The position numbers and the translations under genes were made by a program. This document shows, piece by piece, positions 8,717-17,146 of a DNA stretch of 64,000 nucleotides. The stretch is from Streptococcus australis ATCC 700641 (GTDB lineage: Bacteria > Bacillota > Bacilli > Lactobacillales > Streptococcaceae): contig NZ_GL636091.1 of NCBI RefSeq assembly GCF_000186465.1, positions 1,312,981 through 1,376,980 of the forward strand, in the 5' to 3' direction. The notes beneath the pieces are model-generated. The model was not told the origin of the DNA, did no database searches, and saw only the letters and a program-made list of their open reading frames with translations. Numbering within the stretch: the first letter of the stretch is position 1; each line of letters begins with the position of its first letter.

Positions 8717-10057
8717 ATGTTTCACTAAGAAAAACCTGATTATAATCGCAAGCAATATGGTTTCTATACAATAGACGAATTGGTCCCAAAAGATCACTTT
8801 CTTCGACAAGTAGATTCAAAGGTTGATTTTGACTTTATTTATGACTTGGTAGAAGATACCTATAGTCCAAATAACGGTCGTCCTAGTCTTGATCCCGTCA
8901 TGTTAGTCAAAATTCCTTTAATCAAATGTTTTTATGGTATTCGTTCCATGCGCCAAACCATGAAAGAGATTGAAGTAAACGTGGCCTATCGCTGGTTTCT
9001 TGGACTAACTTTAGATGATAAGGTCCCTCATTTTACTACCTATGGAAAGAATTACAGCCGTCGTTTTCAAGATAAAGAACTCATTTCCGAGATTTTTTCC
9101 CAAGTTCTCAACCATGCTTTGTATGCTGGCTTAATTGATCCTTCTGAAATATTTGTGGATGGTACCCATATCAAAGCGGCAGCTAATAGTCACAAGTATC
9201 GTAAGGAAATGGTAGACCAACAAGCTAAATTTATGAGTGAACAATTGGCAGTTGAGATTGATTTAGATCGGAAAAAACACGAAAAAAAGTCCTTAAAGCC
9301 CGCAAAAGAAAGTGAGGCTAAGGAAAAGAAAATCTCAACGACAGATCCTGAGTGTGGATGCTTCCATAAGGGCGAACACAAGGAAGTATTTGCCTATTCT
9401 GCTCAAGTTGCTTGCGATAAGCATGGATGGGCCTTAGCTTATACGGTTGAAGCAGGAAATGTTCATGATAGTCAGGCTTTCCCTGCTCTTTTTTCAAAGT
9501 TAGAGCCATTCTCCCCACACTATATTATTGCGGATTCAGGTTACAAGACCCCAGCTATTGCCCATTATTTGTTAGAACGTAATATCATTCCTGTCTTCCC
9601 TTATACTCGACCAAAGGGAGTAAAGGGGAACTTAAGGCCTAGTAATTTTGTTTATGATACAAGTGATGACCATTATGTCTGTCCAGAGAATCAAGTATTA
9701 AGCTATCGCACTACTACTCGAGAAGGCTACCGTGAGTATAAGAGTAATCCCAAAGTATGTGTTTCCTGTTCTTTATTATCCGTTTGTACCCAAAGCAAGA
9801 ATTTTCAAAAAGTAGTAACGAGACATGTCTGGAAAGATGCCCTTGAATTTTGTGAGGAGATTCGTCACAAAAGAGAAATGAAAGAACTCTATAAGAAGCG
9901 CAAAGAAACAATTGAGCGGGCTGAGGAGTACCATAATTTGAGATACACTAGAGAGAAAGGAAAGTCCAAAATGGAGGATCAGGTTGGGCTTACTTTGGCG
10001 TGTTTAAATATCAAAAAATTAGTGAAGTGGATAGGTGAACTGCACCCCAAAAGCTAG
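8717..10057 (+). pseudogene. IS1182-family transposase, nonsense at codon 4 and foreign C-terminus
   Basis: The protein matches IS1182-type transposases: N-terminal MFH.EKPDYNRKQYGFYT, a DUF772-like region with GRPSLDPVMLVKI, the catalytic-domain FVDGTHIKAAANSHKYR, the IIADSGYKTP segment and a C-terminal YTREKGKSKMEDQVGL. Codon 4 is TAA, where this family normally has a lysine, so the usual start is dead; a TTG at 8780 could only give a shortened product. The last residues (ELHPKS) do not belong to the family. They come from a separate IS3-type end fused at the 3' edge. I call it an inactive copy. Confidence 0.85.
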
Positions 10058-10147
10058 ACAGAAAAAATCTAAATTTTGGGGTGTTTTATTATGAAATTGA
10101 ATTATGAAGATAAAGTTCGGATTTATGAACTAAGAAAGCAAGGACAA
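10039..10147 (+). mobile_element. IS3-type remnant: end repeats and start of orfA
   Basis: The stretch GAACTGCACCCCAAAAGC resembles the terminal repeat of streptococcal IS3-group elements. CACCCCAAAA (10043-10052) is the inverse of TTTTGGGGTG (10074-10083). Just after, an ATG at 10091 starts MKLNYEDKVRIYELRKQGQ, the usual N-terminus of an IS3-family orfA. The similarity then stops abruptly at about 10147. The element is therefore two abutting ends plus a 19-codon stub, left by insertion and deletion. The inverted repeat could also act as a terminator. Confidence 0.65.
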
Positions 10148-10206
10148 TGGTGTCAAGTATCTTCCTGTATAATAAAAATAACCAGATGTAAAGGGAGAAC
10201 TGGATA

Positions 10207-10803
10207 ATGAAATATGAATGGAGAAAACAAGAAAAAAATCTTTATGGTGTAAAGCAAACACCTATCATTGTAGAAGTGCCAAAGCAAAAATTTATTTTGT
10301 TAAAAGGTAAAGGAAATCCGAATGAAGTGGATTTCTCAGATAGAATATCCGCATTATATTCTCTAGCCTATGCCATTAAAATGTTGTTTAAAAATGCAAT
10401 GAAAAATAAAACTGATAACGATATTACAGATTTTACGGTATATCCATTAGAAGGCTTTTGGAAAAAAGTAAATGGAGAAGAGCTTGATAAAAATAAACTG
10501 GAATACACATTGATGATTAAACAACCTGATTTTATTACACAAGAGATATTCACAAATGCACTTGAAAATGTAAAAAAGAAAAAGCACAACGTATTGTATG
10601 ATGAGATAAGTTTTAGAGAAATAGAAGAGGGTAAATCTATCCATATTTTACATGTTGGAAGTTATGATGATGAGCCAAAGTCATTTGAACTGATGAATGA
10701 ATTTGCAAGAAAACTTGATCTTACAAGAATAGGTGATTTTCATAAAGAAATATACCTAAGTAATAAAAACAGGACATTAAAAGAAAAACAAAAACTATAT
10801 TAA
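10207..10803 (+). CDS. GyrI-like small-molecule-binding domain protein
   Basis: A 198-residue protein starting MKYEWRKQEKNLYGVK with the phrase FILLKGKGNPNEVDFSDRI typical of stand-alone GyrI-like (AraC effector-binding type) proteins, and ending with the EISFREIEEGKSIHILHVGSY segment of that fold. Members bind small hydrophobic compounds or act in drug resistance; the ligand here is unknown. The coding sequence is very A-rich (frequent AAA, ATA), unlike the polyamine operon, which fits acquisition from a lower-GC Firmicute. The start has GGGAGAACTGGATA ahead of it. It sits directly downstream of IS debris. Confidence 0.75.
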   Translation: MKYEWRKQEKNLYGVKQTPIIVEVPKQKFILLKGKGNPNEVDFSDRISALYSLAYAIKMLFKNAMKNKTDNDITDFTVYPLEGFWKKVNGEELDKNKLEYTLMIKQPDFITQEIFTNALENVKKKKHNVLYDEISFREIEEGKSIHILHVGSYDDEPKSFELMNEFARKLDLTRIGDFHKEIYLSNKNRTLKEKQKLY

Positions 10804-10832
10804 GATATTCAGTGAAATAGGAGGGACTTGTT

Positions 10833-11375
10833 ATGCCAAGACCAACGACAAAAAATGATTTAATGATTGTTGCTAATGAAAACTATGAAAAGTTAAATTT
10901 ATTTATCTCAAAGATGACTGAGGAAGAGTTAAATACACCATTTGACTTTTCAAAAGATGAAAAGAAAAAAGAAGCCCACTGGAAAAGAGATAAGAATCTA
11001 AGAGATGTTTTAATCCATCTCTATGAATGGCATCAGCTTATTTTGAATTGGGTACATTCCAATCAAAAGGGAGAAGAAAAACCGTTTTTGCCTGAGCCGT
11101 ACAATTGGAAAACTTATGGAGATCTGAATGTAGAATTTTGGAAGAAACATCAAAATACTTCTCTTGAAGACGCAACTAAAATGTTTCATAAATCCCATAG
11201 CGATGTTTTACAGTTGGCTGAAACCTTTACAAACGAAGAACTTTTTTCAAAAGGTGTATATAAATGGGTTGGGGGGAGTACACTGGGTTCCTATTTTGTA
11301 AGTACCACTGCAAGTCATTATGATTGGGCTATGAAAAAATTAAAAGCTCATCAGAAAAAATGTAAATTAAAATAG
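10833..11375 (+). CDS. ClbS/DfsB family four-helix protein
   Basis: A 180-residue protein beginning PRPTTKNDLMIVANENYEKL, the signature start of the ClbS/DfsB family, with conserved VLIHLYEWHQLILNW and a C-terminal SHYDWAMKKLKAH. ClbS protects colibactin producers by hydrolysing the cyclopropane warhead; most homologues in Firmicutes have no known substrate. The start has GGAGGGACTTGTT in front. It lies 29 nt after the GyrI-like gene and has the same A-rich composition, so the two were probably acquired together. Confidence 0.8.
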   Translation: MPRPTTKNDLMIVANENYEKLNLFISKMTEEELNTPFDFSKDEKKKEAHWKRDKNLRDVLIHLYEWHQLILNWVHSNQKGEEKPFLPEPYNWKTYGDLNVEFWKKHQNTSLEDATKMFHKSHSDVLQLAETFTNEELFSKGVYKWVGGSTLGSYFVSTTASHYDWAMKKLKAHQKKCKLK

Positions 11376-11394
11376 AGGAAATTAGGGTAGTAAA

Positions 11395-12234
11395 GTGCAT
11401 TTTAAAGAAGTAAAAGGAATTCTCTCTTCAAAGAATAGAATGAATTTATTCAGAGGGTGCACTAATGGGTGTATTTATTGCGACTCAAGAAGCAACTGCT
11501 ACCGGATGAACCATAAATTTGAAGATGTAGAAGTAAAGGAAAATGGAATCAGTCTTTTGGAAGAGAACCTAAAACGAAAGCGAAAAAAATGCATGATTGG
11601 TTTGGGGTCAAGTTACATGAAAGAATATATTTTAAATTTAGAAAAAGAATTCTCTTTAATAGAAAATGGATTTAAAGAGGAAGAGCAAAGAGCTCTTGCT
11701 GACTATCTATCAAACGATAATGCGTATACTAAAGAATTAGCATTTTTAGCCTTTAAATCCAATGTATATCAAGTTAGAATGTATAGTGTATTTCTCTTCG
11801 GCTATTTGTCATCGTATGAAGAAATTTTGATCTTCATGAGGGATGAGGTTTCAAAAGATGATAATTGGAGAGTTCAAGAAGTATTAGCAAAAGCATTTGA
11901 TGAATTTTGTAAGCAAACAGGTTATGAAAAATCTCTTCCGGTTATTGACGACTGGCTCCAAAATAATAATCCAAATGTTAGAAGAGCTGTTACAGAAGGT
12001 TTGAGAATATGGACGAGTAGACCATATTTCAAGGATAATCCAGATGAAGCTATTAAACGAATCGCAACATTAAAAGAAGATTCTAGTGAATATGTTAGAA
12101 AATCAGTCGGCAATTCTTTGAGGGATATTAGCAAAAAATTTCCAGAGTTAATTAAAGAAGAACTTGATGGTTGGGATATTAAGAGTAAAGAGATTCAAAA
12201 AGTTTACAAGTTAGCAAGTAAATTTATTAAGTGA
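11395..12234 (+). CDS. In-frame chimera: radical-SAM (SPL-type) N-terminus joined to DNA alkylation repair protein
   Basis: Residues 1 to about 68 match the start of SPL-family radical SAM proteins: HFKEVKGILSS, then the cluster motif RGCTNGCIYCDSR (CxxxCxxC) and KRKRKKCMIGLGS. After about residue 72 the sequence switches to a HEAT-repeat DNA alkylation repair (AlkD-like) protein (ALADYLSNDNAYTKELAFLAFKSN, WRVQEVLAKAFDEFCK, NPNVRRAVTEGLRIWTSRPYF). The radical-SAM core beyond the cluster is missing. The join is in frame, so one 279-residue protein can be made from the GTG start. It most likely arose by deletion between two neighbouring genes. Whether the repair domain still works is unknown. 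Confidence 0.75.
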   Translation: MHFKEVKGILSSKNRMNLFRGCTNGCIYCDSRSNCYRMNHKFEDVEVKENGISLLEENLKRKRKKCMIGLGSSYMKEYILNLEKEFSLIENGFKEEEQRALADYLSNDNAYTKELAFLAFKSNVYQVRMYSVFLFGYLSSYEEILIFMRDEVSKDDNWRVQEVLAKAFDEFCKQTGYEKSLPVIDDWLQNNNPNVRRAVTEGLRIWTSRPYFKDNPDEAIKRIATLKEDSSEYVRKSVGNSLRDISKKFPELIKEELDGWDIKSKEIQKVYKLASKFIK

Positions 12235-12325
12235 CAATTATCAGCTATAAAGTTGAAAAAAGGGAACTATAAAATAGTTTCATTCTAAAGTTTAATTTTA
12301 AACAACAACTCTATCACTTTCGTTC

Positions 12326-12522
12326 TATAATATAGGAGTATACAAGCACCACATGTTGAATGTGTAAGTTTGTTAGTGAAACGTTGCTAATCCTCAAAAG
12401 GTTCACTGAACCTTTTGAGTCCCACAGACCCACCACGTGGAGTGTGTATTATTGCTTGTAAAAGCGTAAAAGCCTTGAAACGAAAGGAATTATGAAAAGC
12501 CTTGTAGGTAAGGCTTTTTCTT
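12326..12522 (+). repeat. Intergenic structured repeat, copy a (sRNA-like)
   Basis: A TATAAT box at 12326-12331 is followed by a transcript-like unit. It contains CAAGCACCACATGTTGAATGTG, then AAGTTTGTTAGTGAAACG, a perfect CAAAAGGTTC/GAACCTTTTG hairpin (12395-12417) and TGCTTG, which can pair with the opening CAAGCA. It ends in AAAAGCCTT/AAGGCTTTTTC, a terminator. Parts recur before other genes at about 14.95, 16.06 and 16.69 kb. It has the build of a small RNA but I cannot name it. Confidence 0.5.
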
Positions 12523-12925
12523 ATGTGCTGGGGAAGTATCGGAGTGAGAATACAAGTTGAGTATCTTGATGTGATAGCCTGATAGGCTGTCAATCTATTT
12601 CTATAAACCCTAGGGGGTACGGAGTTGTTACCATAGACTAGGCGTTAACGGAAATTAACGTATCCCCTATTAATGAAACTTAAGCAAGGTTTGATCCAGG
12701 GAGATAAGTAGAAGTTAGATGATACAATTTAATTCAATAAAATCCTTGAAATTTTAATCTTTCAAGGCTTTTATTTAGGGATGTAGATAGATTTCAAGTT
12801 ATAATGGTACAACATGTCATCTTTAAAATGCTTTTAAATCGTTAGATTGTTCGGATATACTTAGAATTTAAATGTCAGCGTTTTCGTGATATAATACCAT
12901 AAGAAAAAATTATTGGAGAATCTGA
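12523..12925 (+). other. Non-coding stretch before the DUF262 gene
   Basis: No open frame of note. A hairpin GATAGCCTGATAGGCTGTC lies near 12573-12591, and CCTTGAAA/TTTCAAGG (12744-12767) followed by CTTTTATT looks like a terminator. A TGATATAAT extended -10 at 12887-12895 is the likely promoter of the next gene. The TAGGGGGTACGG...ATCCCCTA segment at about 12610-12670 is self-complementary at its ends. Confidence 0.45.
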
Positions 12926-14694
12926 ATGAGAAACGATATTCAACCGGCTTTACAAACAATAAAATCTTATTTTGAAAAATCAGAATTTTATATTCCTACC
13001 TATCAGAGACCCTATGCTTGGCAAGTACCACAATGTGAACAACTCATTGAAGATATTAATCTTCATATGGAAAATTTCGATGATAGTTCCCAAGACAATT
13101 ATTTCTTTGGAGCTGTTCTCATTGCTCAAGAATCTGGAGAAGAGCATGAAGTAACCTTGATTGATGGCCAGCAAAGAACAACGACATTTATGTTACTTCT
13201 TAAGGCAATCTTATTGAAGATTGATAATGAGCTTGAACTTCAACCGACTCTAGATACTGATGCACGCAGATTAGTGAAACGTCTTAATGGTCTTAAAGAG
13301 CAGATTGTCACAATGCTTTTCAATGTTTCAGATGACGAAAAAGATGATTTCGTTGATGGACTGTATTATCCTAGCGATGATAGAATAAAGTATATAAATC
13401 ATTCGATTTCAGAAAAATATGCTAGTGAGATGACTACTATCTTGCTAGGTAAAGATTTTATATCTATTAAAGATAGAGTTCACCAAATCTATCGTCGCCA
13501 GAAAGACAACCGCTATACTAACTTCTATAAAAACTTTAGATATTTTTACAATATGTGTAACGAATTGAATGTTTTTACTCTTATCAATTTTGCTAACCAC
13601 TTTATTGATAATTGCCAAGTGATTACCATTACAAGTTATAATACTGATCAGGCTATAAATATTTTCAATTCCTTAAATGGGACTGGTGTTCCATTGGCCC
13701 CAATTGAAGTAATTGTATCTAAGACAACCGCAAACGCATCAGATAGGAAAAGCTTCGAAAAAAATTGGCAAGAGATTGTACAACGTACAGATTCATCTAG
13801 ATTAGACTTAAATGCGTTAATTACTCACTATATTTTCGTAAAACTTTCAGAACAAAACAGTGCTGATCGAAGAAATCCTGGTATAAGAGCCTTTTTCTCA
13901 AAAAATAAACATCTATTGAATGAAGATGTTCTGTTTACTGCTGAGCTAAATACAATCTTAAATAATTTTGAACGAGTATCTGATACTATCAATGGTCGAT
14001 TGATAAATAAATTAAACGGTAATTTACGACCTTTTGTTAGTAGTTATTTATTTTTCAGACAAGATAACACATATCTGGAATACTTACTTAGACTTGGAGT
14101 TTTGATTGAATTATCTGAACTCTCATATAGCCATAAACTTTTTAAAGGCTTCCTAGAAGAAATTAATCTGATGTACAGTCAAGTCGATTCAATTTCAATC
14201 AACGAACTTATTTTAAAAATAAAAACCATATTCATACTAATTTTGTTTATGAAGACGTTAAACAAACTTTGACTGAAAGTGGAGTTTCAAATTCTATTCT
14301 TTATGTAAATGAATTCCTATTTTCATTGGAAAAAGGTATGGACTTTAATTTAAATGGAAATATTGATATTGAACATATTATGCCGCAAAGTGGTTTGAAT
14401 AGAGAAAATATTATGTCAGATGCTGGACTAGAAAGCCAGGAAGAATTTAGAGATTATGCTGAGAAGCTTGGTAATAAGATTCTCCTTGAATCCGAAATTA
14501 ATCGTGGAATTGGAGATGCTTGGTTTAGAACAAAAAGAGAGAATACAATCACAAGTGGTCATGGATATATAGGTAGTAAGTTCCCAATAGCTAAATCTCT
14601 TGTTAATTATGTAAATGACACTTGGACTAAAACTGACATTGAAGTGGCAACAGAAAAAGCTGCTAAACGAATTGCTGATTTTATTTTTGAATAA
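12926..14694 (+). pseudogene. DUF262/DUF1524 (GmrSD-like) protein, split by -1 frameshift
   Basis: The first part (448 codons to 14272) is a DUF262 domain with FYIPTYQRPYAWQ and the nucleotide-binding TLIDGQQRTTT. The second (14269-14694) has the DUF1524 His-Asn-His nuclease motif IDIEHIMPQSG. In GmrSD-type (type IV modification-dependent) enzymes and relatives these form one chain. Reading shifts by one base at TTTTAAAAATAAAAACC (14211-14227). One extra A, or a -1 slip, restores KNKNHIHTNFVYEDVKQTL and joins the halves. The site contains T TTA AAA in phase, a classical slippery heptamer, so frameshifting cannot be excluded, but a one-base deletion in an A run is the simpler reading. It is A/T-rich and island-located. 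Confidence 0.8.
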
Positions 14695-14940
14695 ACTAGA
14701 ACGATAGAATTAAGAGGTAAGTTATAATTATGTCATTAAATTAAGTTACTTTAGAAATTCCATTAAATATTCAGAAAGATTTAGACTCTGGAATTTATAA
14801 AAGCTTACATGCAGTTCAGAATTTCTTATTTATAAACTAGAGTATAAAACCGATTATTGAAGAACATTTAGAAAGTTAATTTTTACTATAGTTAATATTT
14901 ATTTCCACATTAAAATTCTAAAATCACTTTTTCTTTCCTT
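14695..14940 (+). other. Non-coding, possibly decayed gene fragment
   Basis: A short ATG frame at about 14730 stops at codon 5, and a continuing frame reads VTLEIPLNIQKDLDSGIYKSL without a start. This may be a remnant of a lost gene, but I cannot assign it. The rest is A/T-rich with no clear signals. Confidence 0.3.
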
Positions 14941-14947
14941 ATCCATT

Positions 14948-15140
14948 AGTATAGAAGAACGCTACCACCACAAGTTGAGGCATCAGTGAAGTAGAAGCAG
15001 ATGTTCTGCCCATGGGACAAGCTGAGACTGAAGGTCGAGAAGGTGCCTTGGGGCATAGCTGTCGTAGAGTGAGGAGATTACGACGAAACGATACGGTAAC
15101 AGCGAACCGCTGAGTGTTTAAGTTTGTTAGTGAAATGTGG
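14948..15140 (+). repeat. Intergenic structured repeat, copy b
   Basis: It starts TAGTATAGAAGAACG and contains ACCACAAGTTGAGGCATCA, GAAGTAGAAG, then a run of compact hairpins: GCAGATGTTCTGC, GACTGAAGGTC, TGCCTTGGGGCA, GTCGTA/TACGAC and CGGT/ACCG. It closes with AAGTTTGTTAGTGAAATGTGG, where TGTGG can pair with the initial CCACA. It shares AAGTTTGTTAGTGAAA with copy a and CCACA.GTTGAGGC with copy c. It runs directly into the next small gene. Confidence 0.55.
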
Positions 15141-15170
15141 ATAATCGTTCAAAAATCAGAAAGACTAGAG

Positions 15171-15350
15171 ATGTATATGTTGGAATTGTATCAAAATCCT
15201 TCCTATAAAGATCTAGTTGCATTTGGGTCCTTAAAAGAAGGAAAAGAATTTGTACCCAAAATAACTGGATATACCCTAGAAAATGAAAATGATTTTGTTC
15301 AAGGTAATAAAGTAGAAATAACGAACATTTATATGAAGGGCTTAGAGTAA
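15171..15350 (+). CDS. Small hypothetical protein, probably truncated
   Basis: A 59-codon frame (MYMLELYQNPSYKDLVAFGSLKEGKEFV...) immediately before the nucleotidyltransferase-like gene, with two bases between stop and start. I chose the ATG at 15171. A longer frame from 15114 would begin inside the structured repeat. No clear ribosome site precedes it. The sequence reads like the N-terminal half of a longer partner protein, so a 3' deletion is possible. Its function is unknown. Confidence 0.45.
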   Translation: MYMLELYQNPSYKDLVAFGSLKEGKEFVPKITGYTLENENDFVQGNKVEITNIYMKGLE

Positions 15351-15352
15351 AC

Positions 15353-15844
15353 ATGAGTCTCTTATTTGAAGAATTTAAAACTATTTGTTTCCATTTAAAT
15401 CGAGTCGGAATTACACCAACACTGATGGGTTCTTTGGGATTGGAGTTTAGAACGAAAGAAAATTGGGAGCCGTCTGACATTGACATTCATGTGCCTGGTG
15501 ATCCTAGAGGTTGGGAAGCACCTGATCATCTCAGAATTTATGACTGGGACAAGATAATGAAAGTGATGAAAGACTTAGGCTACGTCTTAATAGACATTCA
15601 TGAGCATGAATTCCAAAAGGATAGAGTGAGTGTTGAATTTGGAAGTATCGATTCCTTACCTGATTTTGCAGGAGTTTCGGAATCAGATATAGAGCTTATT
15701 CACATTGAAGGCATCACTTTTCGTCTTCCAAGTCTGGGGCAGTATCTAAGTATTTACAAAGCTTCTTCTCAAGACTCCTATCGAAATGATCACAATGACA
15801 ATAAGGATTTTAAAAAGATCGAGTGGCTGGAAAGACATTTGTAA
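15353..15844 (+). CDS. Nucleotidyltransferase-fold protein
   Basis: A 163-residue protein with the polymerase-beta-like pattern PTLMGSLGLEF...DIDIHVPG near residues 24-46, the GS plus DxD arrangement of minimal or aminoglycoside-type nucleotidyltransferases. The third acidic position is probably in RVSVEFGSID. Close relatives in pneumococci are often mislabelled as phosphoribosylanthranilate isomerase. The substrate is unknown. A HEPN protein lies 1.3 kb away, but the two are not adjacent, so a HEPN/MNT toxin pair is only a thought. It is A/T-rich and within the accessory island. Confidence 0.65.
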   Translation: MSLLFEEFKTICFHLNRVGITPTLMGSLGLEFRTKENWEPSDIDIHVPGDPRGWEAPDHLRIYDWDKIMKVMKDLGYVLIDIHEHEFQKDRVSVEFGSIDSLPDFAGVSESDIELIHIEGITFRLPSLGQYLSIYKASSQDSYRNDHNDNKDFKKIEWLERHL

Positions 15845-16054
15845 ATTATCATATGAAAAGTAGTAAGTTGTAAGACTGGCTACTATGTTATTTTTATCAT
15901 CATTTTTATTGGTTTATACTATATTGGCTAGTAATTGAATTAGTAAAGAAAAGGATTTTAAATTATAGAATGGATGTTATTTCTTTTGGAAGAAGTGATC
16001 AACTTTCCGGTCCACAGTATCATTTCAAAATGTTTTTAATTGCCTTTTGTTTAT

Positions 16055-16140
16055 TAGTATAAAAGCAGAATATTACCACACGTTGAGGCCGTATCACTGC
16101 TTGTACGAGCTGAGACATCAACGAAGTAGAAGTGAGTATA
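16055..16140 (+). repeat. Intergenic structured repeat, copy c
   Basis: It begins TTAGTATAAAAGC, then ACCACACGTTGAGGCCGTATCACTGCTTGTACGAGC and GACATCAACGAAGTAGAAG. The first part matches copy b (CCACA.GTTGAGGC, GAAGTAGAAG) and the GAGGC.GTATCACTGCT part matches copy d. No terminator is present in this copy; the VOC gene follows at once. Confidence 0.55.
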
Positions 16141-16173
16141 TTGATATTTTCAGCACTAGATGGAGAGGGAACA

Positions 16174-16554
16174 ATGCATCATATTGACATTTATGTAAGT
16201 AATTTAGATAAAACCAAGGAGTTCTATTCTTGGATACTTAGCATTTTAGGTTTTGAGTTGTTTCAAGAATGGGAAAACGGATTTTCCTATAAAAAGGACG
16301 AATTTTCTATTGTTTTTGTACAGACAAAAGAAAAGTATCTTAATAACGGATACAATAGATGTAATATAGGCTTAAATCATCTTGCTTTTCGATGTCAAAC
16401 TAAGGATAAAATCGATCAAATTAGGAAGAATCTTATTCAGAGAAATATAGTTTTGCTTTATGATGATAAATATCCATATGCCGGTGGTGCAGAACATTAT
16501 GCAGTCTATTTTGAAGATCCAGATAGAATTAAAATAGAAATTTGCTTGGATTAA
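16174..16554 (+). CDS. VOC family (glyoxalase/bleomycin-resistance fold) protein
   Basis: A 126-residue protein starting MHHIDIYVSNLDKTKEFYSWIL, the usual first beta-alpha unit of vicinal-oxygen-chelate proteins. Metal-site candidates are His in GLNHLAFRC and Glu in DRIKIEICLD. Substrate prediction is not possible: glyoxalase I, dioxygenases and drug-binding proteins share the fold. The start was chosen at the ATG with GGAGAGGG ahead of it; an upstream GTG at 16132 lies in the repeat and would add an unrelated extension. It is a single-gene cassette in the accessory island. Confidence 0.75.
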   Translation: MHHIDIYVSNLDKTKEFYSWILSILGFELFQEWENGFSYKKDEFSIVFVQTKEKYLNNGYNRCNIGLNHLAFRCQTKDKIDQIRKNLIQRNIVLLYDDKYPYAGGAEHYAVYFEDPDRIKIEICLD

Positions 16555-16689
16555 CTTAAAAATTGTCAGTAATGATGAGCATTGATAAATTTCAGTTTGT
16601 TGAGGGAAACCCTTTTAACAACAATCTTGTGATATCGTTAAAAGTGTTATAGACATGTTTCCACATACATACAGGTTCATTTGACATAC

Positions 16690-16793
16690 TTAGTGTTCAC
16701 TCGTTTCATGTTGAGGCGGTATCACTGCTCATGAAAGCCTAGAAACCTTTTAGCGAAAAGTTTTATGAAGTCACTGGCAACAGTGGCTTTTTT
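16690..16793 (+). repeat. Intergenic structured repeat, copy d
   Basis: TTTCATGTTGAGGCGGTATCACTGCTCATGAAA forms a stem (TTTCATG with CATGAAA). It is followed by GAAACCTTTTAGCGAAAAG and TTATGAAG as in copy a, and then by CACTG-GCAA-CAGTG with GGCTTTTTT, a terminator. It shares GAGGC.GTATCACTGCT with copy c and its 3' module with copy a. Confidence 0.55.
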
Positions 16794-16813
16794 AGCTTTG
16801 GTGGGGGTGCACC

Positions 16814-16999
16814 AATCGCCATATTGATGAAGAAACCCTGCAGCAAGCTTTCCTCAGGTCCATAGAGGTTTTTCGAGAAAATAAGGAAAATCTAGAAGTG
16901 AAGTGGAGTAATTTTAATGAAGAACAAAAACTGGAAAGGTACCATGAAACTTATCTAAATTTGACGCTTGATAATAATCAAAGAGAATTCAATCAGTGA
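16814..16999 (+). pseudogene. C-terminal remnant of a site-specific recombinase
   Basis: The frame NRHIDEETLQQAFLRSIEVF...KLERYHETYLNLTLDN has no start codon and matches the C-terminal tail of large serine recombinases as I remember them. No catalytic N-terminus is found upstream. It is likely a leftover of an integrative element that brought part of this island. Confidence 0.5.
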
Positions 17000-17057
17000 A
17001 AACGGCAGCATCATCGTTAAATTTTTAAAAGTAACAAAAGAGAATTTATAAGTCTAT

Positions 17058-17095
17058 AGCTAAGAGAGTAGGCGTTCTAGCTATGGTCTTTTTTG
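17058..17095 (+). terminator. Hairpin with T tract after recombinase remnant
   Basis: ATAGCT at 17058-17063 pairs with AGCTAT about 20 nt downstream, followed by GGTCTTTTTT. It separates the remnant from the HEPN gene. Confidence 0.45.
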
Positions 17096-17146
17096 AGTTT
17101 ATGGGATAAAATAGAACTATTAATTAAGTAGGGGAGAAAGCACAGA

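Noticed and set aside
12326..16793. Integron attC sites, retron msr-msd or CRISPR repeats for the intergenic repeat family
   Set aside because: No integron integrase, reverse transcriptase or Cas gene is near. Copies are not evenly spaced and lack attC-like end boxes.
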